Translations under genes and position numbers: made by a program | Assembly (NCBI GenBank): GCA_017554385.1 | Contig: JAFZIL010000022.1 | Location: 1-64,000, forward strand | Length of the DNA stretch: 64,000 bases | Source of the DNA: Prevotella sp. | GTDB taxonomy: Bacteria > Bacteroidota > Bacteroidia > Bacteroidales > Bacteroidaceae | Direction: 5' to 3' | Notes under the pieces: model-generated | What the model was told of the DNA's origin: nothing | Databases searched by the model: none | What the model saw: the letters and a program-made list of their open reading frames with translations, nothing else | Shown here: positions 1 to 8,141 of the stretch, in pieces | How the letters are laid out: each line of letters opens with the position of its first letter | Position numbering within the stretch: position 1 is the stretch's first letter

Positions 1-1
1 C

Positions 2-55
2 TTTGAGGATGTATATAAAGACTTGATAGCACGCTCACCCATCCTGCAGAAATGA
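2..55 (+). CDS. C-terminal end of an unidentified gene (partial)
   Basis: An open frame enters from the left edge and ends at a TGA at 53-55, giving the tail FEDVYKDLIARSPILQK. It stops 67 bases before the GNAT gene on the same strand. Small genes ahead of GNAT toxins are often antitoxins, so this could be one, but only 17 residues are visible and no family can be assigned. Confidence 0.35.
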   Translation, partial: FEDVYKDLIARSPILQK

Positions 56-122
56 ACGTTTTCGATAAGCCAAATGACCAAAGCGAAACTTGTTTCAGCT
101 TTGGCATGGCGAGAAAAGGTGC

Positions 123-731
123 ATGAATATGAATATCGTTGATCTCAAGTTCGTGCCTCAGGGTACACCAGAGTTGAACATCCAGGCTTTCGACTGCGGT
201 CGGAAGTCTGTGAATGATTTTTTCCATAACGAAGCACAAGACTACCAGGACGAGTTGTTTGGCAAGACATACTATTTCTGTCTGCCCGACAGCCCTTCTG
301 ACATCGTTGCTGGCTTCACCGTTGCCAATGCCAGCATCTTCACCAAGCGGCTGCCTAATGCCCGCCAGAAGAAGATTGGCCGCGAGGTGCATCACGAGAA
401 GGGGCTCATCAACTATCCCTCCATCCTCCTCGCCCAACTTGGTGTCGATGTCAAGTACAAAGGCCAGCACCTCGGTCCTCAGATTATCGACTTCGTGATG
501 GGATGGTTCACCTCAGCCAGCAACAAGTCTGGTTGCCGTCACCTCATCGTCGATGCCTACGACGAGCCGCACCTGCTTGAGTTCTACCAACGCAACGGCC
601 TCAACCTGTTCTTTTCTTCCCTCGAACAGGAGATGCAGTATCGCAATTGGGATGTCGAAAAGGACGGCCCGTTAGAGACTCGCCTCATGTTCCGCGACAT
701 GATTCTGCTGAAACGACCATCGATAAGATAA
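123..731 (+). CDS. GNAT-family N-acetyltransferase
   Basis: This is a 202-residue acetyltransferase of the GNAT fold, which moves an acetyl group from acetyl-CoA to an unidentified acceptor. The core is seen in LLAQLGVDVKYKGQHLGPQI, a strand followed by an acetyl-CoA-binding loop of the QxxGxG type (here KGQHLG), and in DAYDEPHLLEFYQRNGL near the C-terminus, where the Tyr of FYxxxG is the usual general acid. The ATG at 123 (or 129) is preferred; the frame is open from 90 but only with a TTG. The core resembles TacT-like toxins that acetylate charged tRNA, and a partial gene lies just upstream, so a toxin-antitoxin pair is possible but unproven. A terminator-like hairpin follows. Confidence 0.8.
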   Translation: MNMNIVDLKFVPQGTPELNIQAFDCGRKSVNDFFHNEAQDYQDELFGKTYYFCLPDSPSDIVAGFTVANASIFTKRLPNARQKKIGREVHHEKGLINYPSILLAQLGVDVKYKGQHLGPQIIDFVMGWFTSASNKSGCRHLIVDAYDEPHLLEFYQRNGLNLFFSSLEQEMQYRNWDVEKDGPLETRLMFRDMILLKRPSIR

Positions 732-745
732 AGAATGTAAAGACA

Positions 746-794
746 AAATGAGCGGATAGACCGACAGACACGGGGACTGTCCGCTCATTTTTTG
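746..794 (+). terminator. Rho-independent terminator after the GNAT gene
   Basis: An 11-bp inverted repeat (AAATGAGCGGA at 746-756, TCCGCTCATTT at 780-790) with a 23-base loop continues into a run of T. It lies 15 bases after the GNAT stop codon. Confidence 0.6.
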
Positions 795-808
795 CAAACA
801 GATAAATC

Positions 809-1009
809 ATGAACAAGAAAACTATTATAATCGCGATTCTTGCCCTCGTCACTCTGGCCGCAAATGCCGCCGTTCTTGCGTCCCTTCGGTGTCAAGAGAC
901 CTTAGGTCGAGCGCCCGACAGCCTGAAGAAAGACTTGGAGGACTATGACTATTTGGTCAGCTTTGTGGAAAATCATATTCTTATCCCTTCGTTCATTACA
1001 TTAACATAG
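809..1009 (+). pseudogene. Truncated N-terminus of an exported protein (possible S41-type peptidase remnant)
   Basis: The frame begins with a convincing signal peptide (MNKKTIIIAILALVTLAANA). It continues with LKKDLEDYDYLVSFVENH, which resembles the start of Bacteroidetes S41-type peptidases (a short helix of the form DYDYLV.fve). It then degenerates and ends at residue 66. The last 37 bases overlap the 3' end of the opposite-strand nucleotidyltransferase gene, which suggests that a rearrangement removed the rest. It could instead be a small exported protein. Confidence 0.4.
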
Positions 1010-1287
1010 AACGGTGTTTTGAACGGTCTGTTTTCCCATTGCTTGCGAAGCATAATCATCGGACTGATAAGGACTCCCGTCGCAAGCTCTATATCATAAA
1101 GTTCTCCAGACAACATATCCTCGCGTTTCAGATCGCGCTTGTCGCCGTCGAGCAGAATCAGCACATCAATGTCGCTGTCCGCACGAGCATCGCCACGAGC
1201 CTCCGAACCATAAAGTATAGCCGTCGCAGTAGGGGCAACTTCGCGAATCGCCTTACTTATTTGGTTTACAACTTCCGTTCGTCTCAT
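973..1287 (-). CDS. MNT-type nucleotidyltransferase domain protein
   Basis: This is a 104-residue minimal nucleotidyltransferase of the pol-beta superfamily. The signature GSEARGDARADSDIDVLILL contains the GS motif and the DxD metal-binding pair. In MNT/HEPN modules such proteins transfer AMP to a HEPN ribonuclease partner and silence it. No HEPN partner is visible on either side, so this copy is an orphan. The ATG at 1287 is chosen because a TACATTTG -7 element at 1309-1316 places transcription initiation near 1302, downstream of the longer in-frame start at 1311. Its 3' end overlaps a truncated gene on the other strand. Confidence 0.75.
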   Translation of the reverse strand: MRRTEVVNQISKAIREVAPTATAILYGSEARGDARADSDIDVLILLDGDKRDLKREDMLSGELYDIELATGVLISPMIMLRKQWENRPFKTPFYVNVMNEGIRI

Positions 1288-1429
1288 ATTCACAGTTTTA
1301 TAACGATGCAAATGTAGTCAAAAATCTCCGAATGGCCACTATATTATAGAAAAAAGTAGTCTTTTTTATGTGAATTTAGTAGATAATCGGGCAGGTTGGT
1401 GGCTTTTTCAACCTTACTGGTCGAAATAT

Positions 1430-1460
1430 TTGGTTAATTCAGGGAAATGGATTAAATTTG
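1430..1460 (+). promoter_or_regulatory. Promoter of dnaE
   Basis: A -33 TTG at 1430-1432 and a -7 TAAATTTG at 1453-1460 are separated by 20 bp, the standard Bacteroidetes spacing. The dnaE start codon is 22 bases past the -7 element. Confidence 0.65.
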
Positions 1461-1482
1461 CACTCCCAATAATCACAGCTCA

Positions 1483-4400
1483 ATGGAAGACTTCATACAC
1501 CTGCACGTACATACTTACTATAGCATCCTTGACGGACAGTCGAAGATCAAGAACCTCGTCAGCAAGGCCATCAAGGATGGCATGAAGGGCATGGCCGTGA
1601 CCGACCACGGCGACATGTTCGGTATCAAGGAGTTTCACGACATCTGCATAGGCGTGAACAAAGACCGTAAGAAGGAGGGGTTGGAACCTTTCAAGCCCAT
1701 CTTCGGTTGCGAGATGTATGTGTCGCGCTATGGGTCGAAGTCGCTGCGACGCGGTCGCGAGGACCAAAGCGGCTACCACCTCATCGTACTGGCAAAGAAC
1801 TACAAGGGCTACAAGAACCTGATCAAGCTGGTGTCGAACTCGTGGACGGATGGCTACTACATGCGTCCCCGTACCGACCGCGAGGATCTGGAGCGCTACC
1901 ACGAGGGACTCATCGTCTGCTCGGCCTGTATTGCCGGCGAGGTTCCGAAGAAGATACTGAACGGTGATATGGCGGGTGCCCGCGAGGCTGTGGAGTGGTA
2001 TCACCGCGTGTTCGGCGATGACTACTACTTGGAGCTGCAGCGTCACGAGGTGAAAGACCCGGCACAGCGAGCCAACCGTGAGACGTTTCCCATGCAGCAG
2101 CAGGCCAACAAGGTGCTCATTGAGCTGGCACGCGAGTACGGCATCAAGCTCGTATGTACCAACGACGTACACTTCGTGGACCAGGAAAACGCCGAGGCCC
2201 ACGACCACCTGCTCTGCCTCTCAACGGGCAAGGACCTTGACGACCCCACGCGTATGCTCTACTCGAAGCAGGAGTGGTTCAAGACGAAGGCCGAGATGAA
2301 CGAGATCTTCGCCGACGTGCCCGAGGCTTTGTCAAACACGTTGGAGATACTGGACAAGGTCGAGATCTACTCCTTAGACCATGACCCCATCATGCCCTTC
2401 TTCCCCATCCCCGAGTCGTTTGGTACGGAGGAGGAGTGGCGGAAGAAGTTTACCGAGCAGCAGCTCTTCGACGAGTTTACCACTGACGAGAACGGCGAGA
2501 ACCCGATGCCTGCCGATGTGGGCGAGAAAAAAATACAGAAATTAGGCGGCTACGACAAGCTGTACCGCATCAAGTTCGAGGCCGACTACTTAGCGAAGCT
2601 GGCATACGCCGGCGCAAGGGAGCGCTATGGAGATCCACTGCCAAAGGAGGTGAACGACCGCGTGCGCTTCGAGCTGCATATTATGAAGACGATGGGTTTC
2701 CCCGGCTACTTTCTCATCGTGCAGGACTTCATCAACTCGGCACGCGACGAGTTGGGCGTGATGGTGGGACCTGGACGTGGCTCGGCTGCCGGCAGTGTGG
2801 TGGCCTACTGCTTGGGCATCACGAAGATCGACCCCCTGAAATACGACCTGCTGTTCGAGCGCTTCCTGAACCCCGACCGTATATCGCTGCCCGATATCGA
2901 TACCGACTTCGACGACGATGGGCGCGGCAAGGTGCTGAAGTGGGTCGAGGACAAGTACGGCCACGAGAACTGCGCCCACATCATCACCTACGCCTCGATG
3001 GCCACGAAGAACTCGATCAAGGACGTGGCCCGTGTGGAGAAGGTGCCGCTGAACATCTCTAACGCCCTGTGCAAGGCTATCCCCGACCGTCTGCCTGACG
3101 GCATGAAGATGAACCTGGGCAATGCTATCAAATGTACGCGTGAGCTGCAGGAGGCCGAGGCCTCGACCGACCCCGCGCTGGCCAATACCATCAAGTACGC
3201 GAAGATGCTCGAAGGCACCGTCCGTGGTACGGGCATCCATGCCTGCGGCTTTATTATCTGTCGCGACCCCATCTCGGACTGGGTGCCTGTAAGCACAGCC
3301 GACGACCCTGACTTCAAGGACACAAAGACCAACTGCACACAGTACGACGGCCACGTGATCGAGTCGACGGGACTCATCAAGATGGACTTCCTCGGACTGA
3401 AGACGCTCTCTGAGTTGAAGGAGGCATGTGCCAACGTGAAGCAGACGCTCGGTATTGACGTAGACCTGGATCATATTCCTATCGACGACCCGAAGACCTA
3501 CGAGCTGTACCAGCAGGGTCGCACCATTGGTACGTTCCAGTTTGAGTCGTCTGGTATGCAGAAGTACCTGCGTGAGCTGCATCCTACGGTATTCGAGGAT
3601 CTGATTGCCATGAACGCCCTCTACCGGCCGGGCCCCATGGACTACATCCCGCAGTTCATTGCACGTAAGAACGGACGCGAAGAAATCAAGTACGACATTC
3701 CTTGCATGGAGAAGTACCTGAAGGACACCTACGGTATCACCGTCTATCAGGAGCAAGTGATGCTATTGTCGCGTCAGCTGGCCGACTTCACCCGTGGTGA
3801 GAGCGACGCCCTGCGTAAGGCCATGGGTAAGAAGAAGAAGGACATCGTTGACGCGATGAAACCCAAGTTCATCGAGGGCGGCAAGAAGAACGGCCACGAT
3901 CCGAAAATCCTCGACAAGATCTGGGCCGACTGGGAGAAGTTCGCCAGCTACGCCTTTAACAAATCGCATGCTGCCTGCTACTCGTGGGTGGCCTATCAGA
4001 CGGCCTACATGAAGGCCAACTATCCCGCTGAGTTCATGGCTGCCATCATGACGCGTCGACGCGACCAGATCACGGAAATCACGAAACTCATGGACGAGTG
4101 TAAGCAGATGGGTATCGCCACGCTGGGTCCCGATGTGAACGAGTCGTACCTGAAGTTCGGTGTGAACAAGAAGGGCGAGATACGCTTCGGGCTGGCGGCC
4201 ATCAAGGGCATGGGCGACGGTGCAGCCGAGGCCATCATCCACGAACGAGAGGAGAACGGACCCTATAAGGATATCTTCGACTTTGCCCAGCGTGTCTCGT
4301 TTGCAAACGTGAACCGTAAGGCCTATGAGTCGTTGGCGCTGAGTGGCGGCTTCGACGGTTTCGGCATCCGTCGCGAGGCTTTCTTTGCCGAGAATTCAAA

Positions 4401-5199
4401 GGGCGAGATGTTCCTTGATACCTTGGTACGATATGGACAGATGTACCAGCAGGCGAAGAACGAGGCTCAGAACTCGCTGTTCGGCGGTTTCGACAGCGTA
4501 GAGATCGCCACGCCGCAGGTGCCGAAGACCGACGTGAGATGGAGCGATATTGAACGACTGAACAAGGAACGAGACCTCGTGGGCATCTATCTCTCGGCTC
4601 ATCCGTTGGACGAATACAAGATAGTGCTCGACAACCTTTGCAATGCGAAGTGTCAGGATATTTCCGACGTCACCTCGCTCGATGGGCGTGACGATGTCAT
4701 CCTTGGAGGTATTGTTACCGCCGTGCGCACCCGTTTCGACAAGCGTGGACAGCCTTGCGGCTTCGTTACCATAGAGGATTTCGAGGGTTCTGGCGAGCTG
4801 GCCATGTTTGGCGAGGACTGGGGACGGTGGAACGGCATGTTCACCGAGGGTGCTTCGGTCTATATCACAGCCAAGTTGCAGCAGCGCTTCCGCGACAGTA
4901 CCCAGAAGGTGTTGAAGGTACAGAACATTGAGTATCTGCAGACGGTGAAGGACAAGGCCATCGACCGTATCACCATTTCAATCAATACCGATCAGAACAT
5001 GTTGAACGACCAGATTGTAGCCGAGCTGAGTGAACTTGTAGCCGAGAGCCCGGGAAAGACCAAGCTGTTCTTCCAGCTGCACGACAGTACAGGCAAGTGT
5101 CACGTACTGTTGCGTTCGAAGAATATGATGGTCGACGTGCGCCATCAGCTCATAGACTATATTGAGCGCACTGAAGCCTTGGATTATAAGATTAACTGA
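1483..5199 (+). CDS. dnaE: DNA polymerase III subunit alpha
   Basis: This is the replicative polymerase subunit that extends DNA within the Pol III holoenzyme. The 1238-residue length fits bacterial DnaE. An N-terminal PHP domain starts with HLHVHTYYSILDGQ. The polymerase active site is seen around residue 470 in PDIDTDF, with the catalytic aspartates, and a third acidic region follows. The helix-hairpin-helix region lies near residue 890, and a C-terminal OB fold contains GGIVTAVRTRFDKRGQP. It has its own promoter and is transcribed toward the convergent nhaC gene, whose stop lies 20 bases away. The start ATG gives the usual MEDFIHLHVH opening. Confidence 0.97.
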   Translation: MEDFIHLHVHTYYSILDGQSKIKNLVSKAIKDGMKGMAVTDHGDMFGIKEFHDICIGVNKDRKKEGLEPFKPIFGCEMYVSRYGSKSLRRGREDQSGYHLIVLAKNYKGYKNLIKLVSNSWTDGYYMRPRTDREDLERYHEGLIVCSACIAGEVPKKILNGDMAGAREAVEWYHRVFGDDYYLELQRHEVKDPAQRANRETFPMQQQANKVLIELAREYGIKLVCTNDVHFVDQENAEAHDHLLCLSTGKDLDDPTRMLYSKQEWFKTKAEMNEIFADVPEALSNTLEILDKVEIYSLDHDPIMPFFPIPESFGTEEEWRKKFTEQQLFDEFTTDENGENPMPADVGEKKIQKLGGYDKLYRIKFEADYLAKLAYAGARERYGDPLPKEVNDRVRFELHIMKTMGFPGYFLIVQDFINSARDELGVMVGPGRGSAAGSVVAYCLGITKIDPLKYDLLFERFLNPDRISLPDIDTDFDDDGRGKVLKWVEDKYGHENCAHIITYASMATKNSIKDVARVEKVPLNISNALCKAIPDRLPDGMKMNLGNAIKCTRELQEAEASTDPALANTIKYAKMLEGTVRGTGIHACGFIICRDPISDWVPVSTADDPDFKDTKTNCTQYDGHVIESTGLIKMDFLGLKTLSELKEACANVKQTLGIDVDLDHIPIDDPKTYELYQQGRTIGTFQFESSGMQKYLRELHPTVFEDLIAMNALYRPGPMDYIPQFIARKNGREEIKYDIPCMEKYLKDTYGITVYQEQVMLLSRQLADFTRGESDALRKAMGKKKKDIVDAMKPKFIEGGKKNGHDPKILDKIWADWEKFASYAFNKSHAACYSWVAYQTAYMKANYPAEFMAAIMTRRRDQITEITKLMDECKQMGIATLGPDVNESYLKFGVNKKGEIRFGLAAIKGMGDGAAEAIIHEREENGPYKDIFDFAQRVSFANVNRKAYESLALSGGFDGFGIRREAFFAENSKGEMFLDTLVRYGQMYQQAKNEAQNSLFGGFDSVEIATPQVPKTDVRWSDIERLNKERDLVGIYLSAHPLDEYKIVLDNLCNAKCQDISDVTSLDGRDDVILGGIVTAVRTRFDKRGQPCGFVTIEDFEGSGELAMFGEDWGRWNGMFTEGASVYITAKLQQRFRDSTQKVLKVQNIEYLQTVKDKAIDRITISINTDQNMLNDQIVAELSELVAESPGKTKLFFQLHDSTGKCHVLLRSKNMMVDVRHQLIDYIERTEALDYKIN

Positions 5200-5219
5200 A
5201 CGTCAATACTGGAGAAAGG

Positions 5220-6680
5220 CTACCGTGGCTGCTTTCGAGTGATTTTCCACCCGATGGCAGCCACAAATATTGTCATCAGGGGACTGAGGAGGTTGAAGAA
5301 GCAGTAGGGCAGGTAGGTGAGGGTGGGGACACCAAGTACGGTGCTCTGGGTCATGCCGCAGGTGTTCCACGGTACGAGTACAGAGGTGACGGTGGCAGCA
5401 TCTTCACAGGTGCGGCTCAACAGGCACGACTCGTAGCCCTCGTCTCGGTAGGCCTTGCGGTAGATGTCGGCCGTGAGCACGATGGAGATGAACTGATCGC
5501 CTGTAGTAATGTTAAGGAAGAGCCCGGTGCCTACGGTGGTCGAAACAAGGCTCACGCGGCTGCGTACGAAGCCGAGGATAAAGCGTGTGATGCTCTCAAT
5601 CATGCGGCTGGCAACCATTGCGGCTCCGAAGCACATGGCACAGAGGATGAGCCAGATGGTGTTGAGCATGCCGGTCATGCCTCCTGTCGACACCAGCTCG
5701 TTCAGCGCAGCGTCGCCTGTCTCTACGCCAGTGGCACCGTAGTAGGTGATGGCAAGGCCACGGATTAAGGTGTAGAGCGAAGAGTGATAAGTGGAAAAAT
5801 GGCTGCCGCCTATCTCGCAGAGGATGTGGGGCTGAAGGATGATGGCCATGATGCCTGCAAGGATGCTGGATACGAAGAGCACGACGAGCGAAGGGGCGCG
5901 ACGGGCGATGAGCACGCCAGTGAGTAAGGGCACAAGCAGCGTCCATATAGAAATATTGTACGTGCGCGTGAGACCCTCTGTGTACTGTCCCACGTGCATC
6001 TCGGCTTCGGAGCCGAAGCCCAGGCCAGCCACAAAGAAGATGGCGAGCGTGATGAGGATGGTGGGTACGGTGGTGAACATCATATAGCGGATATGGCGGA
6101 AGATGTCGGTACCTGTAGCCGAGGAGGCAAGGATGGTGGTGTCGCTCAGCGGTGACATCTTGTCGCCGAAGTAGGCTCCGGAGATAATAGCGCCTGCCGT
6201 CCACGCTTCGCTGACGCCTAATGCCTCTCCGATGCCGAGGAAAGCCACGCCGATAGTGGCTATCGTGGTCCACGAGCTGCCTGACAGCAGTGATACCAGA
6301 GCGCAGATGGCGCAGGTGGAGACGAGGAAGAACTGGGGCGAGAGGATCTGAACACCGTAGTAGACCAGCGTGGGAACCACGCCACTGGCCATCCACGAGC
6401 CGGCAAGCATGCCCACACACAACAGGATGAGCAGCGTCACGGCAATGTCGCCGATAGTCTTCTTGATGCGCTCCTCAAATGCTTTCCATGAAGTGTGGTA
6501 GCATAGCATGGAGATGGCCATGCATACGGCCATGCCCATGATCAGTGCCACTTGGCTGCCTCCGCTCAGCGAGTCGCTGCCGAAGAGCGTAATGACAAGC
6601 GCCAGCAGTGCGATGAGCACCACTAACGGGATGGACGCAACGAGCGGGTGGGGCAGACGGGGTACTTCAGTGTTGTTCAT
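5220..6680 (-). CDS. nhaC: Na+/H+ antiporter, NhaC family
   Basis: This is a 486-residue inner-membrane protein expected to exchange cytoplasmic Na+ for external H+. It has about a dozen hydrophobic segments. The stretch GAIISGAYFGDKMSPLSDTT is highly characteristic of NhaC and related ion antiporters, and GSSWTTIATIGVAFLGIG precedes it. The frame is open further upstream, but that extension would translate the promoter and a terminator-like leader, so the ATG at 6680 (MNNTEVPRLPHP) is chosen. Expression may be controlled by the leader hairpin that lies directly before the start codon. Confidence 0.9.
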   Translation of the reverse strand: MNNTEVPRLPHPLVASIPLVVLIALLALVITLFGSDSLSGGSQVALIMGMAVCMAISMLCYHTSWKAFEERIKKTIGDIAVTLLILLCVGMLAGSWMASGVVPTLVYYGVQILSPQFFLVSTCAICALVSLLSGSSWTTIATIGVAFLGIGEALGVSEAWTAGAIISGAYFGDKMSPLSDTTILASSATGTDIFRHIRYMMFTTVPTILITLAIFFVAGLGFGSEAEMHVGQYTEGLTRTYNISIWTLLVPLLTGVLIARRAPSLVVLFVSSILAGIMAIILQPHILCEIGGSHFSTYHSSLYTLIRGLAITYYGATGVETGDAALNELVSTGGMTGMLNTIWLILCAMCFGAAMVASRMIESITRFILGFVRSRVSLVSTTVGTGLFLNITTGDQFISIVLTADIYRKAYRDEGYESCLLSRTCEDAATVTSVLVPWNTCGMTQSTVLGVPTLTYLPYCFFNLLSPLMTIFVAAIGWKITRKQPR

Positions 6681-6745
6681 AAGCAAAAAAAGGGTCGCCG
6701 CTGCGACCCAACCTTTGTTAACCTTAAATCTAATACTATGAAAAA
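6681..6745 (-). promoter_or_regulatory. Terminator-like leader of nhaC
   Basis: The short untranslated leader ends in a perfect 7-bp hairpin, GGGTCGC-AGCG-GCGACCC (6692-6709). Seven T residues follow, ending four bases before the ATG. This is the architecture of an intrinsic terminator placed immediately ahead of a coding region. The upstream part contains AGTATTAGATTTAAGG and GTTAACAAAGG, which I remember as a recurring leader block in Bacteroidales genomes, though I cannot verify that here. Attenuation is an inference. Confidence 0.55.
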
Positions 6746-6752
6746 CACGTTG

Positions 6753-6783
6753 CAAAGTTACGAATAATAACCAAAACGCCAAA
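6753..6783 (-). promoter_or_regulatory. Promoter of nhaC
   Basis: On the minus strand a TTTGG -33 element (6779-6783) precedes a TAACTTTG -7 element (6753-6760) at standard spacing. Initiation near 6745 leaves a leader of about 65 bases. Confidence 0.65.
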
Positions 6784-6863
6784 TATTTTTTCAATCTATT
6801 ACTATTAGGTCGATATTTTATTGATTTATATCAATGATAATGGCGATTTTCTTATGGTTTTAT

Positions 6864-6894
6864 TTGATAGTCTGAAAGATTTTCGCTATCTTTG
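6864..6894 (+). promoter_or_regulatory. Promoter of the esterase/HAD-like fusion gene
   Basis: TTG at 6864-6866 and TATCTTTG at 6887-6894 are separated by 20 bp. The ATG at 6904 is only 9 bases past the -7 element, so the transcript has almost no leader. Confidence 0.65.
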
Positions 6895-6903
6895 CATTCG
6901 GTT

Positions 6904-7899
6904 ATGGAAAATCAATACATCAAGCAGTATCCCGAGTTGTTTGCGGGAAAGAAGATTCTGTACGTCCACGGCTTCGCCTCGTCGGGACAGTCGGGTACGG
7001 TGACGAGGCTCAGACAAGTGCTCCCTGAGGCAAAGGTGCTGGCCCCCGACCTGCCCCTTCATCCTGCTGATGCCCTCGCCCTGTTGCAGGGTATCTGTAA
7101 AGAAGAGCAGCCCGACCTGATTGTAGGCACGTCGATGGGCGGCATGTATGCCGAACAGTTGCGGGGCTTTGACCGTATCCTCATCAATCCTGCCTTCCAG
7201 ATTGCCGATACCATGCAGAGTCATGGCCTTACGGGCAAGCAGCAGTTTTTCTCGCCCCGAGAGGATGGCGTGCAGGAGTTCTACGTGGACAAGCCGCTCG
7301 TAAAGGAGTACCGGCAGACCACGGAGCAGAACTTCGTGGGAATCGATGCGGAGGAGCAACGCCGTGTGTTTGGACTCTTCGGTGACGAGGATCCACTGGT
7401 GCATACGCAGGAACTGTTTGAACAGCACTATCCACAGTCGGTCAGCTTCCATGGTGAGCACCGCATGAACGACCGCTCGTTCATGCACTCCGTGCTACCC
7501 GTAGTTCGCTGGATAGATGACCGTCAGGAACATCGTGAGCGCCCCATCATATATATTGGCGTAGAGACACTTAGTGATAGCTATGGTCAGCCGCTCAGCT
7601 CGTCGCAGAAAGCCGTGCGCATGCTGATCGAGCATTATCAGGTTTATTTCGTTTCCGCCGCCTCTTCAGTACGTCCTGCCACGATGGCCGAGACGGCTGG
7701 CTGGCTGGCCCAATACATGGGCGTGCCGGCATGGGGACATACCGTGTTTACCAACCAGCGCCACCTGCTCTACGGTGACTACCTGATAGAGATCGAGGAA
7801 ACCGATGGTGCTATGGCTACACGGATTGACTTCGGTAGTGACACCTTCAAGACTTGGGAAGACGTTATTGCTTTCTTCGAACGCCTTGGAGGACAATGA
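6904..7899 (+). CDS. YqiA-like alpha/beta-hydrolase fused to a degenerate HAD-like domain
   Basis: Residues 1 to about 190 match the YqiA/UPF0227 esterase family: ILYVHGFASSGQSGTV opens the fold, GTSMGGMYAEQL is the nucleophile elbow with the catalytic Ser, and GDEDPLVHT plus the later GEHR supply the acid and His. Residues from about 210 to 331 resemble the 5'(3')-deoxyribonucleotidase (NT5C-type) HAD fold, as in HLLYGDYLIEIEETDGA and IDFGSDTFKTWEDVIAF. The HAD motif I aspartates are missing (IYIGVETLSDS where DxD is expected). The later acidic pair usually written IDD also reads IEI. The second domain is therefore probably not a phosphatase. The ATG at 6904 is used because an earlier in-frame start lies within the promoter. 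Confidence 0.75.
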   Translation: MENQYIKQYPELFAGKKILYVHGFASSGQSGTVTRLRQVLPEAKVLAPDLPLHPADALALLQGICKEEQPDLIVGTSMGGMYAEQLRGFDRILINPAFQIADTMQSHGLTGKQQFFSPREDGVQEFYVDKPLVKEYRQTTEQNFVGIDAEEQRRVFGLFGDEDPLVHTQELFEQHYPQSVSFHGEHRMNDRSFMHSVLPVVRWIDDRQEHRERPIIYIGVETLSDSYGQPLSSSQKAVRMLIEHYQVYFVSAASSVRPATMAETAGWLAQYMGVPAWGHTVFTNQRHLLYGDYLIEIEETDGAMATRIDFGSDTFKTWEDVIAFFERLGGQ

Positions 7900-7978
7900 C
7901 TATTGGTGTAAAAATCGGTATTCCTGCTAACAAAATGTAAAAAAATACGGGTTTGTTGTTCGTTTTTGAAAAAATTAT

Positions 7979-8009
7979 TTGTTTTTTTCGAAAATTAGTC
8001 GTACCTTTG
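7979..8009 (+). promoter_or_regulatory. Promoter of the first susC-like operon
   Basis: TTG at 7979-7981 and TACCTTTG at 8002-8009 are separated by 20 bp. A leader of about 125 bases follows before the SusC start codon. Confidence 0.65.
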
Positions 8010-8018
8010 CGGGCTGTT

Positions 8019-8098
8019 GGTGAAGTATGCAGATACTTTTCACCTCTGTAGTGTGTGTGGAAGTGACCTTAACCATAGCTGCAAAGCGGCTCTCCACA
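8019..8098 (+). promoter_or_regulatory. Structured 5' leader of the first susC-like gene
   Basis: The leader can form GGTGAAGTAT (8019-8028) paired with ATACTTTTCACC (8033-8044). A second stem, TGTGGA (8056-8061) with TCCACA (8093-8098), encloses a small hairpin AGCTGC-AAA-GCGGCT (8077-8091). No cobalamin, TPP or other riboswitch consensus I know is visible. It may be a cis-regulatory RNA or simply a stabilising leader. Confidence 0.4.
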
Positions 8099-8141
8099 GT
8101 AGAAAAAACGAATAAAAAATAATAACGATTAGAGAGTATCT

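Noticed and set aside
2590..3756. A 388-codon open frame on the minus strand inside dnaE
   Set aside because: It lies wholly antisense to a clear dnaE, has no protein-like motifs, and arises from strong codon bias on the other strand. Similar antisense frames inside other genes were dropped for the same reason.
8011..8141. A cobalamin or TPP riboswitch ahead of the first susC-like gene
   Set aside because: Neither the B12 box nor the TPP core sequence is present, so it is listed only as a structured leader.
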